A stretch of DNA of 64,000 nt from positions 134,634-198,633 of the forward strand of contig DUSS01000045.1 in assembly GCA_012842495.1 (NCBI GenBank), written 5' to 3'. The notes under the pieces are model-generated. The model was not told where the DNA came from. It worked only from the letters and a program-made list of their open reading frames with translations, and made no database searches. Each line of letters opens with the position of its first letter. The stretch's first letter is position 1. Below are positions 48,795 to 59,272 of the stretch, piece after piece. This DNA is from Candidatus Fermentithermobacillaceae bacterium. Its GTDB lineage: Bacteria > Bacillota > Sulfobacillia > Fermentithermobacillales > DUSS01. The position numbers and the translations under genes were made by a program.

Positions 48795-49577
48795 ATGGAG
48801 GGGTCTCTCGTGGATGCCGCCAAAAAGGCCAGCGAGATTGTGGAATGGATGAGGGAGGCCGGAAATAGAGCGGGGACGGACGGCGCCGTGGTGGGAGTCT
48901 CCGGGGGCGTGGACTCGGCGGTAACTTTGATGCTCTCCTGCCGAGCGTGGCCGGGAAAGACCTTGGGCCTGGTTCTACCCTGCCATTCCAACCCTAAGGA
49001 CGTGGAAGACGCCCTCAGGGTTATCCGGTTTGCCGGGTGCGAGTACAGGGTAATAAATCTTTCCCCTGCCTACGAGCTCCTGGTAGCCTCCTTCGATGCG
49101 GGTGATTCGAGCGGGTCGGAGCTGTGGGACAGAGCTTCCCTGGAACGGCAGAAAGTTGCCCGGGCCAACCTCAAGCCAAGGCTCAGGATGCTCACCCTGT
49201 ATTACCACGCAAACGCCTTGAACAGGCTGGTTGTGGGAACCGGAAACCGCTCTGAGATTTATGTCGGGTACTTTACCAAGTACGGTGATGGAGGAGTCGA
49301 CATCCTGCCCCTTGGCGACCTCGTGAAGCGGGAAGTCAAGGATATGGCGAGATATTTCGACCTGCCTGAAGACATAGTCGAACGAGTCCCTTCAGCGGGA
49401 CTGTGGCCCGAGCAAACCGATGAAGGGGAAATGGGCGTCGAGTACAGGCACCTCGACGGCTACCTTAGAGGCGAACCGGTGCCTCCCGAAGTTGTCAGAA
49501 GGGTCGAAGAGATGCACCGGAAGAGCGCTCATAAGAGGGAAATGCCCGCGACGCCCGGTTCCGGTCGAGGGGGATGA
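48795..49577 (+). CDS. nadE: NAD+ synthetase (NH3-dependent)
   Basis: GVSGGVDSAVTLML, VVGTGNRSEIYVGYFTKYGDGGVDILPLGDLVKREVKDMARYF, PSAGLWPEQTDEGEMGVEY. Confidence 0.95.
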   Translation: MEGSLVDAAKKASEIVEWMREAGNRAGTDGAVVGVSGGVDSAVTLMLSCRAWPGKTLGLVLPCHSNPKDVEDALRVIRFAGCEYRVINLSPAYELLVASFDAGDSSGSELWDRASLERQKVARANLKPRLRMLTLYYHANALNRLVVGTGNRSEIYVGYFTKYGDGGVDILPLGDLVKREVKDMARYFDLPEDIVERVPSAGLWPEQTDEGEMGVEYRHLDGYLRGEPVPPEVVRRVEEMHRKSAHKREMPATPGSGRGG

Positions 49578-49580
49578 ACG

Positions 49581-50351
49581 GTGTCAGGACATTCCAAGTG
49601 GGCTAATATCAAAAGGCATAAGGCAAAGATGGACGCGGTCAGGTCCAATATCATATCCAAAGCTTTGAGGGAGATCATGCTCGCCGCGAGGCACGGAGGA
49701 GGCAATCCCGAGGCCAACCTCCGGCTGAAGGTCGCCATCGAGAGAGCTAGAGAAGCTAACGTGGCGATGGATAGCATAAACAGGGCCATAAAGCGGGGGA
49801 CCGGTGAACTCGAAGCCGGGAGCCTGGAGGAAGTCACTTACGAAGGTTACGGTCCCGGTGGCACCGCCGTTCTCGTGGAGGCCGCCACGGATAACCGGAA
49901 CAGGACCACTTCGGATCTGAGATATATCTTCTCTAAACACGGCGGCAAACTTGGAGAAGTCGGTTCAGTGGCGTGGATGTTTCAACAAAGAGGCTATATT
50001 TCGCTGGAAAAGACCGGGTTGTCCGAAGACGAGGCCCTGTCTCTAGCCGTTGACGCCGGCGCTATCGACTTCAAGGTGGAAAAGGAATGTTTCGAGGTGT
50101 ACACCGAGCCCGCCGATCTGCTAAAAGTGAAGGAGTCGCTGGAAAAGGCCGGCGCCAAGGTGACCACCGCCGAGGTGACTATGGTACCGCAGACGACCGT
50201 GTTTCTTACGGGCGAGGATGCTCAGCGGATGCTCAAATTGATGGACGCTCTGGAGGAACACGACGACGTCTCAAGGGTGTACGTCAACTTCGACATACCT
50301 GAGGAAGAAATGGAAAAGAGTGTGCTTGAGAACACAAAGAGCGACGAATGA
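49581..50351 (+). CDS. yebC: YebC/PmpR family regulatory protein
   Basis: MSGHSKWANIKRHKAKMDAVRSNIISKALREI, YEGYGPGGTAVLVEAATDNRNRT, LMDALEEHDDVSRVYVNFDI. Confidence 0.97.
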   Translation: MSGHSKWANIKRHKAKMDAVRSNIISKALREIMLAARHGGGNPEANLRLKVAIERAREANVAMDSINRAIKRGTGELEAGSLEEVTYEGYGPGGTAVLVEAATDNRNRTTSDLRYIFSKHGGKLGEVGSVAWMFQQRGYISLEKTGLSEDEALSLAVDAGAIDFKVEKECFEVYTEPADLLKVKESLEKAGAKVTTAEVTMVPQTTVFLTGEDAQRMLKLMDALEEHDDVSRVYVNFDIPEEEMEKSVLENTKSDE

Positions 50352-50448
50352 GTGAATAGTTCCCCCCTCCTCGTGGAAAGATAAATTGTCCGCAAGGAGC
50401 GTTTACGCCCTTGGAGTGGACAAGGACATCTGAGGGGAGGAGGGGACT

Positions 50449-50994
50449 GTGAAACGGTCTCTCCCCGGCGTGTCGTGGAAGGCCATCGGCGTGCTGGCGC
50501 TGGTGACAGCTTTTCTCGCCGCGATAACCTGTTACGCTCTCGTGTCGAAGCGAAGGTCTGGAGCGGGGGAAAACGCTCCTCCTGAACGGGCGGCCCGGGC
50601 GGTCTTCGAAACCCGTTACTTACTCTGCGGTTGCGTTGTGGTGGAGGAACGGGAACTGGAAGGGGGCAAGATCGATGTGTTGTCCGCTTCCGGTGCCCCG
50701 GTCTGGCAGCTTGCCGGTGCCCGGGAAGGGCTGCAGTGCTTTTTCCGTGTGGTCAACGATTACTGCCCGGAGCACTCCCGCTTCCGCCTGATAACCCTCA
50801 AAGACGGCGTCGTAGCCGTGTACAGGGGGAAGAGAGCCGTCGAGGGTTTTCTTCTTAAGAGCTATCCTGAACTGCAAGAGGGCCTGATGACTCCCGGTAC
50901 CAAGCAGGCCCTGACAACGGGGGTTCTGGTGGAAGGTGACCCCCGCGAAGTGGACCACACCGTCAAACTTTACCTTGAAGGGATCATCGACTGA
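50449..50994 (+). CDS. BofC-like protein (C-terminal BofC domain)
   Basis: N-terminal TM; DYCPEHSRFRLITLKDGVVAVYRGKRAVEGFLLKSYPEL; next to ruvCAB. Confidence 0.65.
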   Translation: MKRSLPGVSWKAIGVLALVTAFLAAITCYALVSKRRSGAGENAPPERAARAVFETRYLLCGCVVVEERELEGGKIDVLSASGAPVWQLAGAREGLQCFFRVVNDYCPEHSRFRLITLKDGVVAVYRGKRAVEGFLLKSYPELQEGLMTPGTKQALTTGVLVEGDPREVDHTVKLYLEGIID

Positions 50995-51153
50995 CTGGGA
51001 CAATCGCCGAAGGCGTTGGACCACAGGCTGCTACCTTTGTTGTTTGTTGGCCGGCGCAGAGGTCAGGCCGCGGACCCGTCCCGGGGCTGACCGGCCGGCC
51101 CTGGCGCGATTGTACAGAAGTACCCGGCGCACCGGCTGAAATCCCCGAAGGAA

Positions 51154-51693
51154 GTGCGGCGCGTCCTGTCGAAGCCCTTTCTGGTGATGCTGGTGAGAAT
51201 ATTGGGTATCGACCCGGGTACCGACAGGACCGGCTACGGGATGATAGAGGTTTCCGGCCAGTCTCTCACATGTCTGGATTACGGATGCATCATGACAGAA
51301 AAGGGCATCTCCCTGCCTGAGAAGCTCCTTTGCATTTACCGGAGGGCGACAGATGTCGTCGCAAGATGGAGTCCTGAGATCATGGCCGTCGAGCAAGTGT
51401 TTTTCTCCCGCAATGCGAAGACGGCGTTCCAGGTAGGTCAAGCCAGAGGTGTTGTGCTTCTGGTGGCGGCCACCTTCGGGATGGAGCTGGATGAGCTGAG
51501 CCCCGTCGAGGTGAAATCCAGCGTGGTCGGTTACGGAAACGCTTCCAAGGAGCAGGTGAAGGCGATGACCCGGATGATCCTGGGTCTTGACCGCATGCCG
51601 GAACCGGACCATGCCGCTGACGCGCTTGCGTGCGCCATCGCTTCTTCGGTGAAGAGGACCTTTAAAGCTCACCTCGAAGGGGTTGAAGGCTGA
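51154..51693 (+). CDS. ruvC: Crossover junction endodeoxyribonuclease RuvC
   Basis: RILGIDPGTDRTGYGMIEV, AVEQVFFSRNAKTAFQVGQARGVVLL, ADALACAIA. Confidence 0.97.
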   Translation: MRRVLSKPFLVMLVRILGIDPGTDRTGYGMIEVSGQSLTCLDYGCIMTEKGISLPEKLLCIYRRATDVVARWSPEIMAVEQVFFSRNAKTAFQVGQARGVVLLVAATFGMELDELSPVEVKSSVVGYGNASKEQVKAMTRMILGLDRMPEPDHAADALACAIASSVKRTFKAHLEGVEG

Positions 51694-51720
51694 GTCTAAA
51701 AGGGAAGAAGGCTGATCCGT

Positions 51721-52317
51721 TTGATATCCGAGCTTCGAGGGACGGTTCTTGCCAGCCGCGGATCAAAAATCGTCCTCGACGTGAACGGAGTCGGGTTCGA
51801 GGTTAACATGGGTCCCGACCGGGCCAGTGCCTACCGCCCGGGGCAGGAGGCCCACGTGTTCACCCGGCTCATTTTGCGCGAGGACGGGCTTTATCTTTAC
51901 GGTTTTGAAGCTGAGGAACAAAGGACGGTATTCGATCTCCTCCTCACCGTTCGGGGGATAGGCCCGAAGCAAGCTTCCAGCCTGGCAGCTTTTCTCGAAC
52001 CCTCCGACTTTTACAAGGCGGTGCTTTCCCAAGACGACGCGACACTCTCGAGGTGCCCGGGAGTGGGGAGGAAGACTGCTTCTCGCATCCTGATGGAACT
52101 CAGAGACAAAATCGGATTAGCTGCTGAGGGAAGATATGCCCCTAGAACGGGTCAACCGGGAGATCTGTGGGAAGATGCGCTGGAGGGTCTCGTAGCTTTG
52201 GGCTATACTCGAGAAGAGGTTCGTCCCGTTCTCGACGAGGTCAAGCGGGAGGGCATAGCTTCGGACCTGGAAGCGGTCCTGAGGGAGGCGCTGAAGAAGA
52301 TTGCCAGACGACGGTAG
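51721..52317 (+). CDS. ruvA: Holliday junction helicase subunit RuvA
   Basis: [65 protein letters not shown]. Confidence 0.97.
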   Translation: MISELRGTVLASRGSKIVLDVNGVGFEVNMGPDRASAYRPGQEAHVFTRLILREDGLYLYGFEAEEQRTVFDLLLTVRGIGPKQASSLAAFLEPSDFYKAVLSQDDATLSRCPGVGRKTASRILMELRDKIGLAAEGRYAPRTGQPGDLWEDALEGLVALGYTREEVRPVLDEVKREGIASDLEAVLREALKKIARRR

Positions 52318-53353
52318 GAGAACTCTCGAGGAAAGGATAACTTCAGCCCAAAAGCTCCCTGGGGACGAGGGTTTCGAGGAATCGCTCAGGCCCTCTTTTC
52401 TTACCGAATACATCGGACAGGCCCGGGCCAAGGAAAATCTAGGCGTTTACATCGAGGCAGCTCGAATGCGTAAAGAGCCTATGGACCACGTGCTTCTCTC
52501 AGGTCCCCCCGGTTTGGGAAAGACTACCCTGGCCCACGTTATCGCCAATGAACTCGGTGTGGGGATAAGGGTGACTTCGGGGCCCGCCATAGAGCGGGCG
52601 GGGGATCTCGTGGCCATTCTCACATCCCTCGAGGATAGGGACATACTGTTCATCGACGAGATCCACAGGCTGAACAGAACCTGCGAAGAAGCTCTGTATC
52701 CCGCGATGGAGGACTTTGTTTTCGACTGGGTTTCTGGGAAAGGACCCTCCGCCCGAACGTACAGGATAAAAATACCCAGGTTCACCCTGGTGGGCGCCAC
52801 CACCAGGCAGGGTCTTCTCACCTCGCCTTTGAGGGACAGATTCGGGATAAACCTGAGGCTTGAGTACTACAGTTGTGACGAATTACTACAGGTGGTGTTG
52901 CGTTCGTCCCGAATTTTGAGGATTCCGGTGGACGAAGAAGGCGCCCGTGAAATAGCTTCGAGGTCGCGCGGCACTCCCAGGGTGGCGAACCGGCTCCTGA
53001 GAAGGGTCAGAGATTACGCAGAAGTGAGAAAAGACGGCAAGATCACCAGGGAGGTAGCGGGAGAGGCCCTGGACTTACTGGAGATCGATGAGGCGGGCCT
53101 CGACAAGCTGGACCAGGAAATACTCCGAACCATAGCATACAAGTACGGAGGTGGCCCGGTGGGGCTGTCCACTCTCGCGGCTGCTCTTTCAGAAGATCCC
53201 GAGACTATCGAATACGTGTATGAACCATATCTCCTTCAGATAGGGTTCCTGGAGCGAACAGCTAGAGGGCGAGTGATTACGCCGCTCGGCTTAAAGCACT
53301 TGGGTTCGAGTCCGGCCCAACCCGCTCAGGGGAGGTTGTTCCCCCAGGCATGA
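52301..53353 (+). CDS. ruvB: Holliday junction helicase RuvB
   Basis: [71 protein letters not shown]. Confidence 0.98.
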   Translation: MPDDGRRTLEERITSAQKLPGDEGFEESLRPSFLTEYIGQARAKENLGVYIEAARMRKEPMDHVLLSGPPGLGKTTLAHVIANELGVGIRVTSGPAIERAGDLVAILTSLEDRDILFIDEIHRLNRTCEEALYPAMEDFVFDWVSGKGPSARTYRIKIPRFTLVGATTRQGLLTSPLRDRFGINLRLEYYSCDELLQVVLRSSRILRIPVDEEGAREIASRSRGTPRVANRLLRRVRDYAEVRKDGKITREVAGEALDLLEIDEAGLDKLDQEILRTIAYKYGGGPVGLSTLAAALSEDPETIEYVYEPYLLQIGFLERTARGRVITPLGLKHLGSSPAQPAQGRLFPQA

Positions 53354-53901
53354 GAGTACTTCTTCACACCTGTTGCGGACCATGCGCAATTTTCCCTGCG
53401 TCGCTGCTGGAAGCTGAGGGTTTCTCGGTGACTCTGTTTTTCTACAATCCAAATGTATTTCCCCTGGAGGAAAAGGTTAAGCGCCGGGATGCTCTGGCAT
53501 CGCTGGCGAAAGAAGAGGGTTGGACGGTTGTGTATGACGACGCGCCCTACGAGGCTTATGAATCGCGAGTCGCCATGCTCGAAAGGCCCCGGCGTTGCCA
53601 GGCGTGCTATTTGATGAGACTCGAGAAGACAGCTCGGGCGGCTTCCGACGGCAGATACGATGGGTTTTCCACCACGTTGCTGGTGAGCCCGTATCAAAGG
53701 CACGAAGATGTCCGCCGGATCGGGGAAGTCCTGGGGAACAGGTTCGGGGTCTCGTTTATATACAGGGATTTCCGGGTAGGTTACCGGCGAGGACGAAGCG
53801 CTGCCAGAGGAAAGCACATATACATGCAGAATTACTGTGGATGCGGGTGGAGCCTGGAAGAGCGCGTTATGACGGACGCGTCTTCCCGGACTTCTCTATG
53901 A
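53350..53901 (+). CDS. queH: Epoxyqueuosine reductase QueH
   Basis: [51 protein letters not shown]. Confidence 0.92.
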   Translation: MRVLLHTCCGPCAIFPASLLEAEGFSVTLFFYNPNVFPLEEKVKRRDALASLAKEEGWTVVYDDAPYEAYESRVAMLERPRRCQACYLMRLEKTARAASDGRYDGFSTTLLVSPYQRHEDVRRIGEVLGNRFGVSFIYRDFRVGYRRGRSAARGKHIYMQNYCGCGWSLEERVMTDASSRTSL

Positions 53902-53908
53902 GAGAGGG

Positions 53909-54142
53909 GTGCACATGCTGGGGTTTTCGGATTTCGGCCGGATTTTGATGGTGTTCGGGGTAATCCTGCTGGTGCTGGGTGCGTTTTTGACTTTCAGTGG
54001 CAGGTTCTTCTCCCTTGGTCGCCTGCCAGGAGACATCTTGATACGCCGGGGAAACTTCACATTCTATTTTCCCCTGGCCAGTTCGCTGCTTTTAAGCATA
54101 GTTCTGACTCTGGTGTTGTGGCTGGCGGCAAGGGGGAGGTAA
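53909..54142 (+). CDS. DUF2905 family small membrane protein
   Basis: VFGVILLVLGAFLTFSGRFFSLGRLPGDILIRRGNFTFYFPLASSLLLSIVLTLVLWL. Confidence 0.92.
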   Translation: MHMLGFSDFGRILMVFGVILLVLGAFLTFSGRFFSLGRLPGDILIRRGNFTFYFPLASSLLLSIVLTLVLWLAARGR

Positions 54143-54151
54143 GGGCCTAAG

Positions 54152-55180
54152 GTGCGCGTAGACGAATTCGACTACGAGCTGCCCCCCGAACTCGTAGCTC
54201 AAGAGCCTCTGGAACGCCGGGATGAATCGCGTCTTCTGGTCCTGAACAGGGCTACCGGCGAGGTGAGGCACAGGGTATTCCGGGACGTGCTGGATTACTT
54301 GACTTCTCGAGATGCCCTGGTCGTCAACGAAACCAGGGTGATCCCGGCGAGGCTGTTCGGAAGGAGGTCTTCGGGCGGCAAGACCGAGGTACTTCTCCTG
54401 AAAGACTTGGAGGGCGACAGGTGGGAGTGTCTTGTTCGTCCCGGCCGGAAGGTGCGGACCGGTGACCGTATAGTAGTGGAGAAAAACGGCCGTCGAATGG
54501 AAGGAGAGGTCCTGGCCCGGACCTCCTACGGAGGAAGGATAATTAAATGGAGCTACCAGGGCAATTTCCAAGAAAACCTTGAAGCTCTGGGGACCGTTCC
54601 CTTGCCGCCGTACGTAAAAAGGCCCATTCAAGATCCCGAACGTTACCAGACTGTTTACGCCAGAATTCCGGGGTCCGCCGCTGCCCCCACTGCGGGTCTC
54701 CACTTCACTCCGGAACTCTTGAGCCAAATCGAGTCGAAGGGGGTCCACGTGGTGAAGATTCGTCTCGACGTGGGCTTGGGTACTTTCCGGCCGGTCAGAG
54801 AGACGGAAGTGGAAAAACACGCAATGCACGAAGAGTATTTTCAGATCAGCGAAGAAGCTGCGCGCACCATCAACCGGGTGAGGGAAAGCGGTGGGAAAGT
54901 CGTCGCCGTCGGCACGACGGTGGTGAGAGCTCTAGAGACGGCGGCTTCTCCAGATGGGAAAGTGAGACCGAAGGCGGAAGAAACTCGTCTTTATATTTAC
55001 CCCGGGTACGAATTCAAGGTGGTAGACCGCCTCATCACCAATTTTCATCTGCCTCGTTCAACCCTGCTCATGCTGGTCTGTGCTTTCGCAGGAAAGGAGC
55101 TCGTCCTGAAAGCTTACAGAGAAGCTGTTAAGGAGAGATACAGATTCTACTCCTTCGGTGATGCCATGCTGATCCTGTGA
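54152..55180 (+). CDS. queA: S-adenosylmethionine:tRNA ribosyltransferase-isomerase
   Basis: FDYELPPELVAQEPLERRDESRLLVLNRATGEVRHRVFRDV, GSAAAPTAGLHFTPELL, LPRSTLLMLVCAFAGKE. Confidence 0.98.
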   Translation: MRVDEFDYELPPELVAQEPLERRDESRLLVLNRATGEVRHRVFRDVLDYLTSRDALVVNETRVIPARLFGRRSSGGKTEVLLLKDLEGDRWECLVRPGRKVRTGDRIVVEKNGRRMEGEVLARTSYGGRIIKWSYQGNFQENLEALGTVPLPPYVKRPIQDPERYQTVYARIPGSAAAPTAGLHFTPELLSQIESKGVHVVKIRLDVGLGTFRPVRETEVEKHAMHEEYFQISEEAARTINRVRESGGKVVAVGTTVVRALETAASPDGKVRPKAEETRLYIYPGYEFKVVDRLITNFHLPRSTLLMLVCAFAGKELVLKAYREAVKERYRFYSFGDAMLIL

Positions 55181-56331
55181 GGACGGGTTCTGAAATGGGT
55201 AAATTTCGATTTACCATCGAGACTAAAAGAGGTCCGGCCAGAACCGGGCGGCTTGATACCCCGCACGGGCAGATTGAGACCCCGGTTTTCATGCCGGTCG
55301 GGACCAAGGCAACCGTGAAGTCCCTCACCCCGGACCAGGTTTGGGAGACGGGCGTCAGGATCTTGCTGTCCAATGCCTATCATCTTCATTTGAGACCCGG
55401 GCCGGAGGTGATCGAAGCTCTAGGCGGACTTCACTCGTTCATGGGGTGGCCTGGGGCTATTCTTACCGATAGCGGCGGCTTTCAAATCATAAGCCTTGGA
55501 GGCCTTATTCGCATAGAGGACGAGGCGGTGCGGTTCAGGTCTCACATAGACGGAAGCCTCGTCATATTCACACCGGAGCAAAGCGTGAGAACCCAGGTGG
55601 CGCTAGGGGCGGACATCATTATGTGTCTGGACCAACCGGTCCAATATCCGGCCACCAGGGAACAGGCGGCGGACGCGGCCCGCCGGACGGTACTGTGGGC
55701 TAGGCGCTCGAGGGAAATCGCGGTCCCCGACCACCAGGCCCTCTTCGGAATAGTGCAGGGATCGGTGTATACCGATTTGAGGGAGTGGTGCGCCCGAGAG
55801 CTTTGCCGGCTGGACTTCCCCGGCTATGCCCTGGGGGGGCTCTCCGTAGGGGAGCCGGCCGAAGAGTTTTACCGGGTCATGAGGGAGACCGCTGCGATGC
55901 TTCCGGAGGACCGCCCGAGATATCTCATGGGGGTAGGCCATCCCCTCGACCTCGTAGAAGGTGCCGCAGCCGGGATAGACATGTTCGACTGCGTACTCCC
56001 GACGAGAAACGCAAGGCACGGCAGGGCGTACACTTTTGCCGGGTCCTTAAACCTCAAAAACGCCGTCCACCGAAACGACTCGTCGCCGCTGGAGGAAGGT
56101 TGTCCATGTTATACGTGCTCTAAATTCAGCCGGGGGTACATCCGGCACCTTTTGCAAGAAGATGAGGCGCTCGGTAGGACCCTTTTGACCATCCACAATC
56201 TCCGCTTCTTTTTTCGTTTAATGGAAAAGATCAGAAATGGAATACGGTCAGGTTGTATGGAATCTGTGAAAGAAGATATACGCCGGGTTTACCCGAGAAA
56301 AGGGTACGGAGAGGCTGTGTCGAAGGATTAG
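55177..56331 (+). CDS. tgt: tRNA-guanine transglycosylase
   Basis: TPVFMPVGTKATVKSLTPDQV, ILTDSGGFQIISLG, GIVQGSVYTDLRE, CPCYTCSKFSRGYIRHL. Confidence 0.98.
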   Translation: MRTGSEMGKFRFTIETKRGPARTGRLDTPHGQIETPVFMPVGTKATVKSLTPDQVWETGVRILLSNAYHLHLRPGPEVIEALGGLHSFMGWPGAILTDSGGFQIISLGGLIRIEDEAVRFRSHIDGSLVIFTPEQSVRTQVALGADIIMCLDQPVQYPATREQAADAARRTVLWARRSREIAVPDHQALFGIVQGSVYTDLREWCARELCRLDFPGYALGGLSVGEPAEEFYRVMRETAAMLPEDRPRYLMGVGHPLDLVEGAAAGIDMFDCVLPTRNARHGRAYTFAGSLNLKNAVHRNDSSPLEEGCPCYTCSKFSRGYIRHLLQEDEALGRTLLTIHNLRFFFRLMEKIRNGIRSGCMESVKEDIRRVYPRKGYGEAVSKD

Positions 56332-56375
56332 AGGGTATACCGGCAAGACACTCATGTCTTAAGGAGGGAAAAACC

Positions 56376-56654
56376 GTGGCGGAAACAACAACCGGTTCCT
56401 CGTATTTCCTCTTCATCTGGATTGGGCTTCTCTTGGTCATGATGTACTTCTTGTCGATCCGTCCACAGCAGCAGGAGCAACGCAGGCGGGCCGAGATGCT
56501 GAGGAACCTCAACCCCGGTGACAAGATCGTGAGCGAAGGCGGCCTCGTGGGAGTGATCACGAAGGTTGAGGACAATGTGGTAAAAGTCCGGGTCGCGGAG
56601 AAGACCGAAGTGGAGATCTGGAAGACCAGGGTAGCTCGGGTGCTTAAAGAATAG
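56376..56654 (+). CDS. yajC: Preprotein translocase subunit YajC
   Basis: TM then MMYFLSIRPQQQEQRRRAEMLRNLNPGDKIVSEGGLVGVITKVEDN; RBS AAGGAGGG before GTG. Confidence 0.95.
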   Translation: MAETTTGSSYFLFIWIGLLLVMMYFLSIRPQQQEQRRRAEMLRNLNPGDKIVSEGGLVGVITKVEDNVVKVRVAEKTEVEIWKTRVARVLKE

Positions 56655-56721
56655 GGGGTACTGAGAGAGCAGTAATTCGAGGTTCCATGGGTGGTTCTAA
56701 ATTGGACTCGGAAGATGATCC

Positions 56722-56748
56722 AATCCGGGCGGACAACCGCCCGGATTT
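56722..56748 (+). terminator. Intrinsic terminator after yajC
   Basis: aatccgggcgg acaa ccgcccggattt. Confidence 0.7.
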
Positions 56749-56872
56749 CGTTTACGTGTAGGAACTATATGAACCAAGTAAGCGCATAACACCGGGAATT
56801 TATCGGCGATCGAATTGGACCAAAAGAGGAATTCAATTAGCCTCAAAGAATAGATCCATTGCTATAATTGGA

Positions 56873-57952
56873 TTGGCCTTTAGGGGACGGGAAGGAGGCG
56901 AAAGGTCGTTGCGGAACCCTGCGATCGATTTGCCGCTGGAAATCGAACGTCGGGGAGGCCCTCCCATATACATTCAGGTTAAGCGAGGGCTGGAGAAGCT
57001 CGTGGCCAGTGGCCAGTTAAGAAAGGGGCAGCGTTTACCCACCGAACGGGCCCTTGCTCAAAAGCTCGGTGTGAGCCGAAACACGGTGAGTTTGGCATAC
57101 CGCCAGCTGGAAGCGGAAGGACTCATCACTTCCAGGCAGGGGAAGGGGACTTTCGTCACGGAAGCCGACGATATAGTCCGCATCGAGAACAGGCGGGAAA
57201 GGCTCAAGCGAATCATCGACTCTTCTATAGAAGAAGCCATTTCCCTCGGCATCAGCTTGGACGAGTACCTGGAAATGGCCGCTAAGAGGGCTGGCGAGAA
57301 GAAGGAGATCCTGGCCCGCCTCCGGGTAGTTTTTATCGAATGCAACCGGGAACAGCTCGACTATTTTTCCAAAGAGCTTCAACTGGACACCGGTGTGAGC
57401 GTGGTACCGCTCATGATAGACGACCTGCGCGCGGGCGGTGAACGAGTGACGGAGATCATCGCCGGCGCGGACCTCATAGTCACCACGTTCTTTCACCTGG
57501 ATGAGGTGAAGTCGCTTCTGTCATCCAGAAGCGAAGATATCGTGGGAATCGCCCTGGATCCCGTCCTCGAGAGCATCGTGAGGATAGCGAGACTCCCGAA
57601 AGGAGCCAGAGTCGCCCTGGTTTGCATTTCGGAAGCTTTTGGCGAGCGAGTCCTCAAGTCCGTAGAAAACGCCGGAATCGATGGGCTTGACATAACCCTG
57701 GTTACTTCCAGAGATCCCGACGAGGTGCGAGCCTCCCTGCGCGGTAAAAGGGCGTGCATCGTTTCACCGGGGAGATTGAAAGAGGTCCAGGCTCTGGCAG
57801 GAAGGGGAACCGAGGTCATCGAGTTCATCTACAAACCCGACGCCGGTTCGGTAAACTTCCTTCGATCATTGGTCCTGGAAAGAAAAAACAGAAATAGGAC
57901 GGGGGTGGGGATGGTTGGAAGGAAAAACACGTCTCTGGGACGTGAAGATTAA
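56873..57952 (+). CDS. GntR family transcriptional regulator
   Basis: GGPPIYIQVKRGLEKLVASGQLRKGQRLPTERALAQKLGVSRNTVSLAYRQLEAEGLITSRQGKGTFV plus large C-terminal domain. Confidence 0.93.
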   Translation: MAFRGREGGERSLRNPAIDLPLEIERRGGPPIYIQVKRGLEKLVASGQLRKGQRLPTERALAQKLGVSRNTVSLAYRQLEAEGLITSRQGKGTFVTEADDIVRIENRRERLKRIIDSSIEEAISLGISLDEYLEMAAKRAGEKKEILARLRVVFIECNREQLDYFSKELQLDTGVSVVPLMIDDLRAGGERVTEIIAGADLIVTTFFHLDEVKSLLSSRSEDIVGIALDPVLESIVRIARLPKGARVALVCISEAFGERVLKSVENAGIDGLDITLVTSRDPDEVRASLRGKRACIVSPGRLKEVQALAGRGTEVIEFIYKPDAGSVNFLRSLVLERKNRNRTGVGMVGRKNTSLGRED

Positions 57953-58124
57953 CTCGAAGTGGTGCAAGCGATGCGGTCTTTGTGTCGCATTTTGTCCCAG
58001 GGGAGTCTTGAAACTCGACGACGAGGGGAGACCAGTCGTAGTGGACATCGCGCATTGTACCGGCTGTCTTTTATGCGAGATGCACTGCCCCGACTTCGCG
58101 ATCGCTGTGAAAAGGAGTGAGTAA
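57915..58124 (+). CDS. korD: 4Fe-4S ferredoxin-type subunit of 2-oxoacid:acceptor oxidoreductase
   Basis: WCKRCGLCVAFCPRGVLKL, CTGCLLCEMHCPDFAI. Confidence 0.92.
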   Translation: MEGKTRLWDVKINSKWCKRCGLCVAFCPRGVLKLDDEGRPVVVDIAHCTGCLLCEMHCPDFAIAVKRSE

Positions 58125-59271
58125 GGTGGCGGAGTCAAGATCCAGGCTCTATCAGGGGAATGAGGCATGCGTGGAAGGGGCGATAGCTGCCGGCATGAGG
58201 TTTTTCGCCGGGTATCCGATCACGCCGTCTACCGAGATCGCTGAACTGTGCTCGGTTCGTCTTCCCCAGGTAGGGGGCACCTTTATACAAATGGAAGATG
58301 AGATCGCCAGCATGGCCGCGGTATGCGGTGCTTCCCTGGCCGGCCTCAAAGCGATGACAGCCACGTCCGGACCGGGATTCTCTTTGAAGCAGGAGAACAT
58401 CGGTTTTGCGGCGGAAGCGGAAATCCCGTGCGTGATCGTAAACGTCCAGAGGGTAGGTCCTTCCACGGGAATGCCTACCTCACCGGCTCAAGGCGATTTA
58501 ATGCAAGCCCGGTGGGGAAGGCACGGGGATCAAGAAATCGTAGCTTTAAGCCCGGCGTACGTAGAAGAAGTCTATTCTCTCACGGTGGAAGCTTTCAATA
58601 TTTCCGAGGAGCTGAGGACACCGGTAATTCTCCTCATGGATGAAGTCGTCGGTCATCTCAGGGAAAAGGTGACTTTACCGAAGCCAGGCGACCTGGTTAT
58701 CAAGGATAGGAAGAAGCCGGCACCCGGTTCGCGGTATCTACCTTACGCTCCGGGCGAAGGTGAAGACGGGGACATTCCGCCGCTGGGAGTGTTCGGAGAT
58801 GGCTTCAGATTTCACGTGACAGGACTCACCCACGGGCCGGAGGGTTTTCCCACGAACAGCCCGAACGTCGGTGAACCCCAGATCAAGCGGATAAACTCGA
58901 AAATATCTTCGCGAAGGGAAAAACTTTGTAAAGCTGAAGAGCTTTTCACCGAAGAAGCGGATGTACTCGTGGTGTCCTTCGGTTGTTCGGCCAGATCCGC
59001 GAAGAAAGCCGTGAAAGACCTGAGAGCTATGGGGGTCAAAGTCGGGCTTCTGCGCCTCATCACAGTGTGGCCTTTCCCCGAGCATCTCATCCAAAGAATA
59101 GCAGCGCGACAGCTTAAAGCGGTCGTAGTTCCCGAGATGAACCTCGGGCAACTAGCCCGGGAAGTGAGAAGATGTCTCGACGGCAGAGCTCCCGTTATCG
59201 GTGTGAACCGGGTGGCCGGAAAACTCATAGAACCCGCCGATATCATCCGCGCGGTTCAGGAGGTGAGGTAA
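58117..59271 (+). CDS. korA: 2-oxoacid:acceptor oxidoreductase alpha subunit
   Basis: GNEACVEGAIAAGMRFFAGYPITPSTEIAE, MATSGPGFSLKQENIGFAAEAEIPCVIVNVQRVGPSTGMPT. Confidence 0.96.
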   Translation: MSKVAESRSRLYQGNEACVEGAIAAGMRFFAGYPITPSTEIAELCSVRLPQVGGTFIQMEDEIASMAAVCGASLAGLKAMTATSGPGFSLKQENIGFAAEAEIPCVIVNVQRVGPSTGMPTSPAQGDLMQARWGRHGDQEIVALSPAYVEEVYSLTVEAFNISEELRTPVILLMDEVVGHLREKVTLPKPGDLVIKDRKKPAPGSRYLPYAPGEGEDGDIPPLGVFGDGFRFHVTGLTHGPEGFPTNSPNVGEPQIKRINSKISSRREKLCKAEELFTEEADVLVVSFGCSARSAKKAVKDLRAMGVKVGLLRLITVWPFPEHLIQRIAARQLKAVVVPEMNLGQLAREVRRCLDGRAPVIGVNRVAGKLIEPADIIRAVQEVR

Positions 59272-59272
59272 C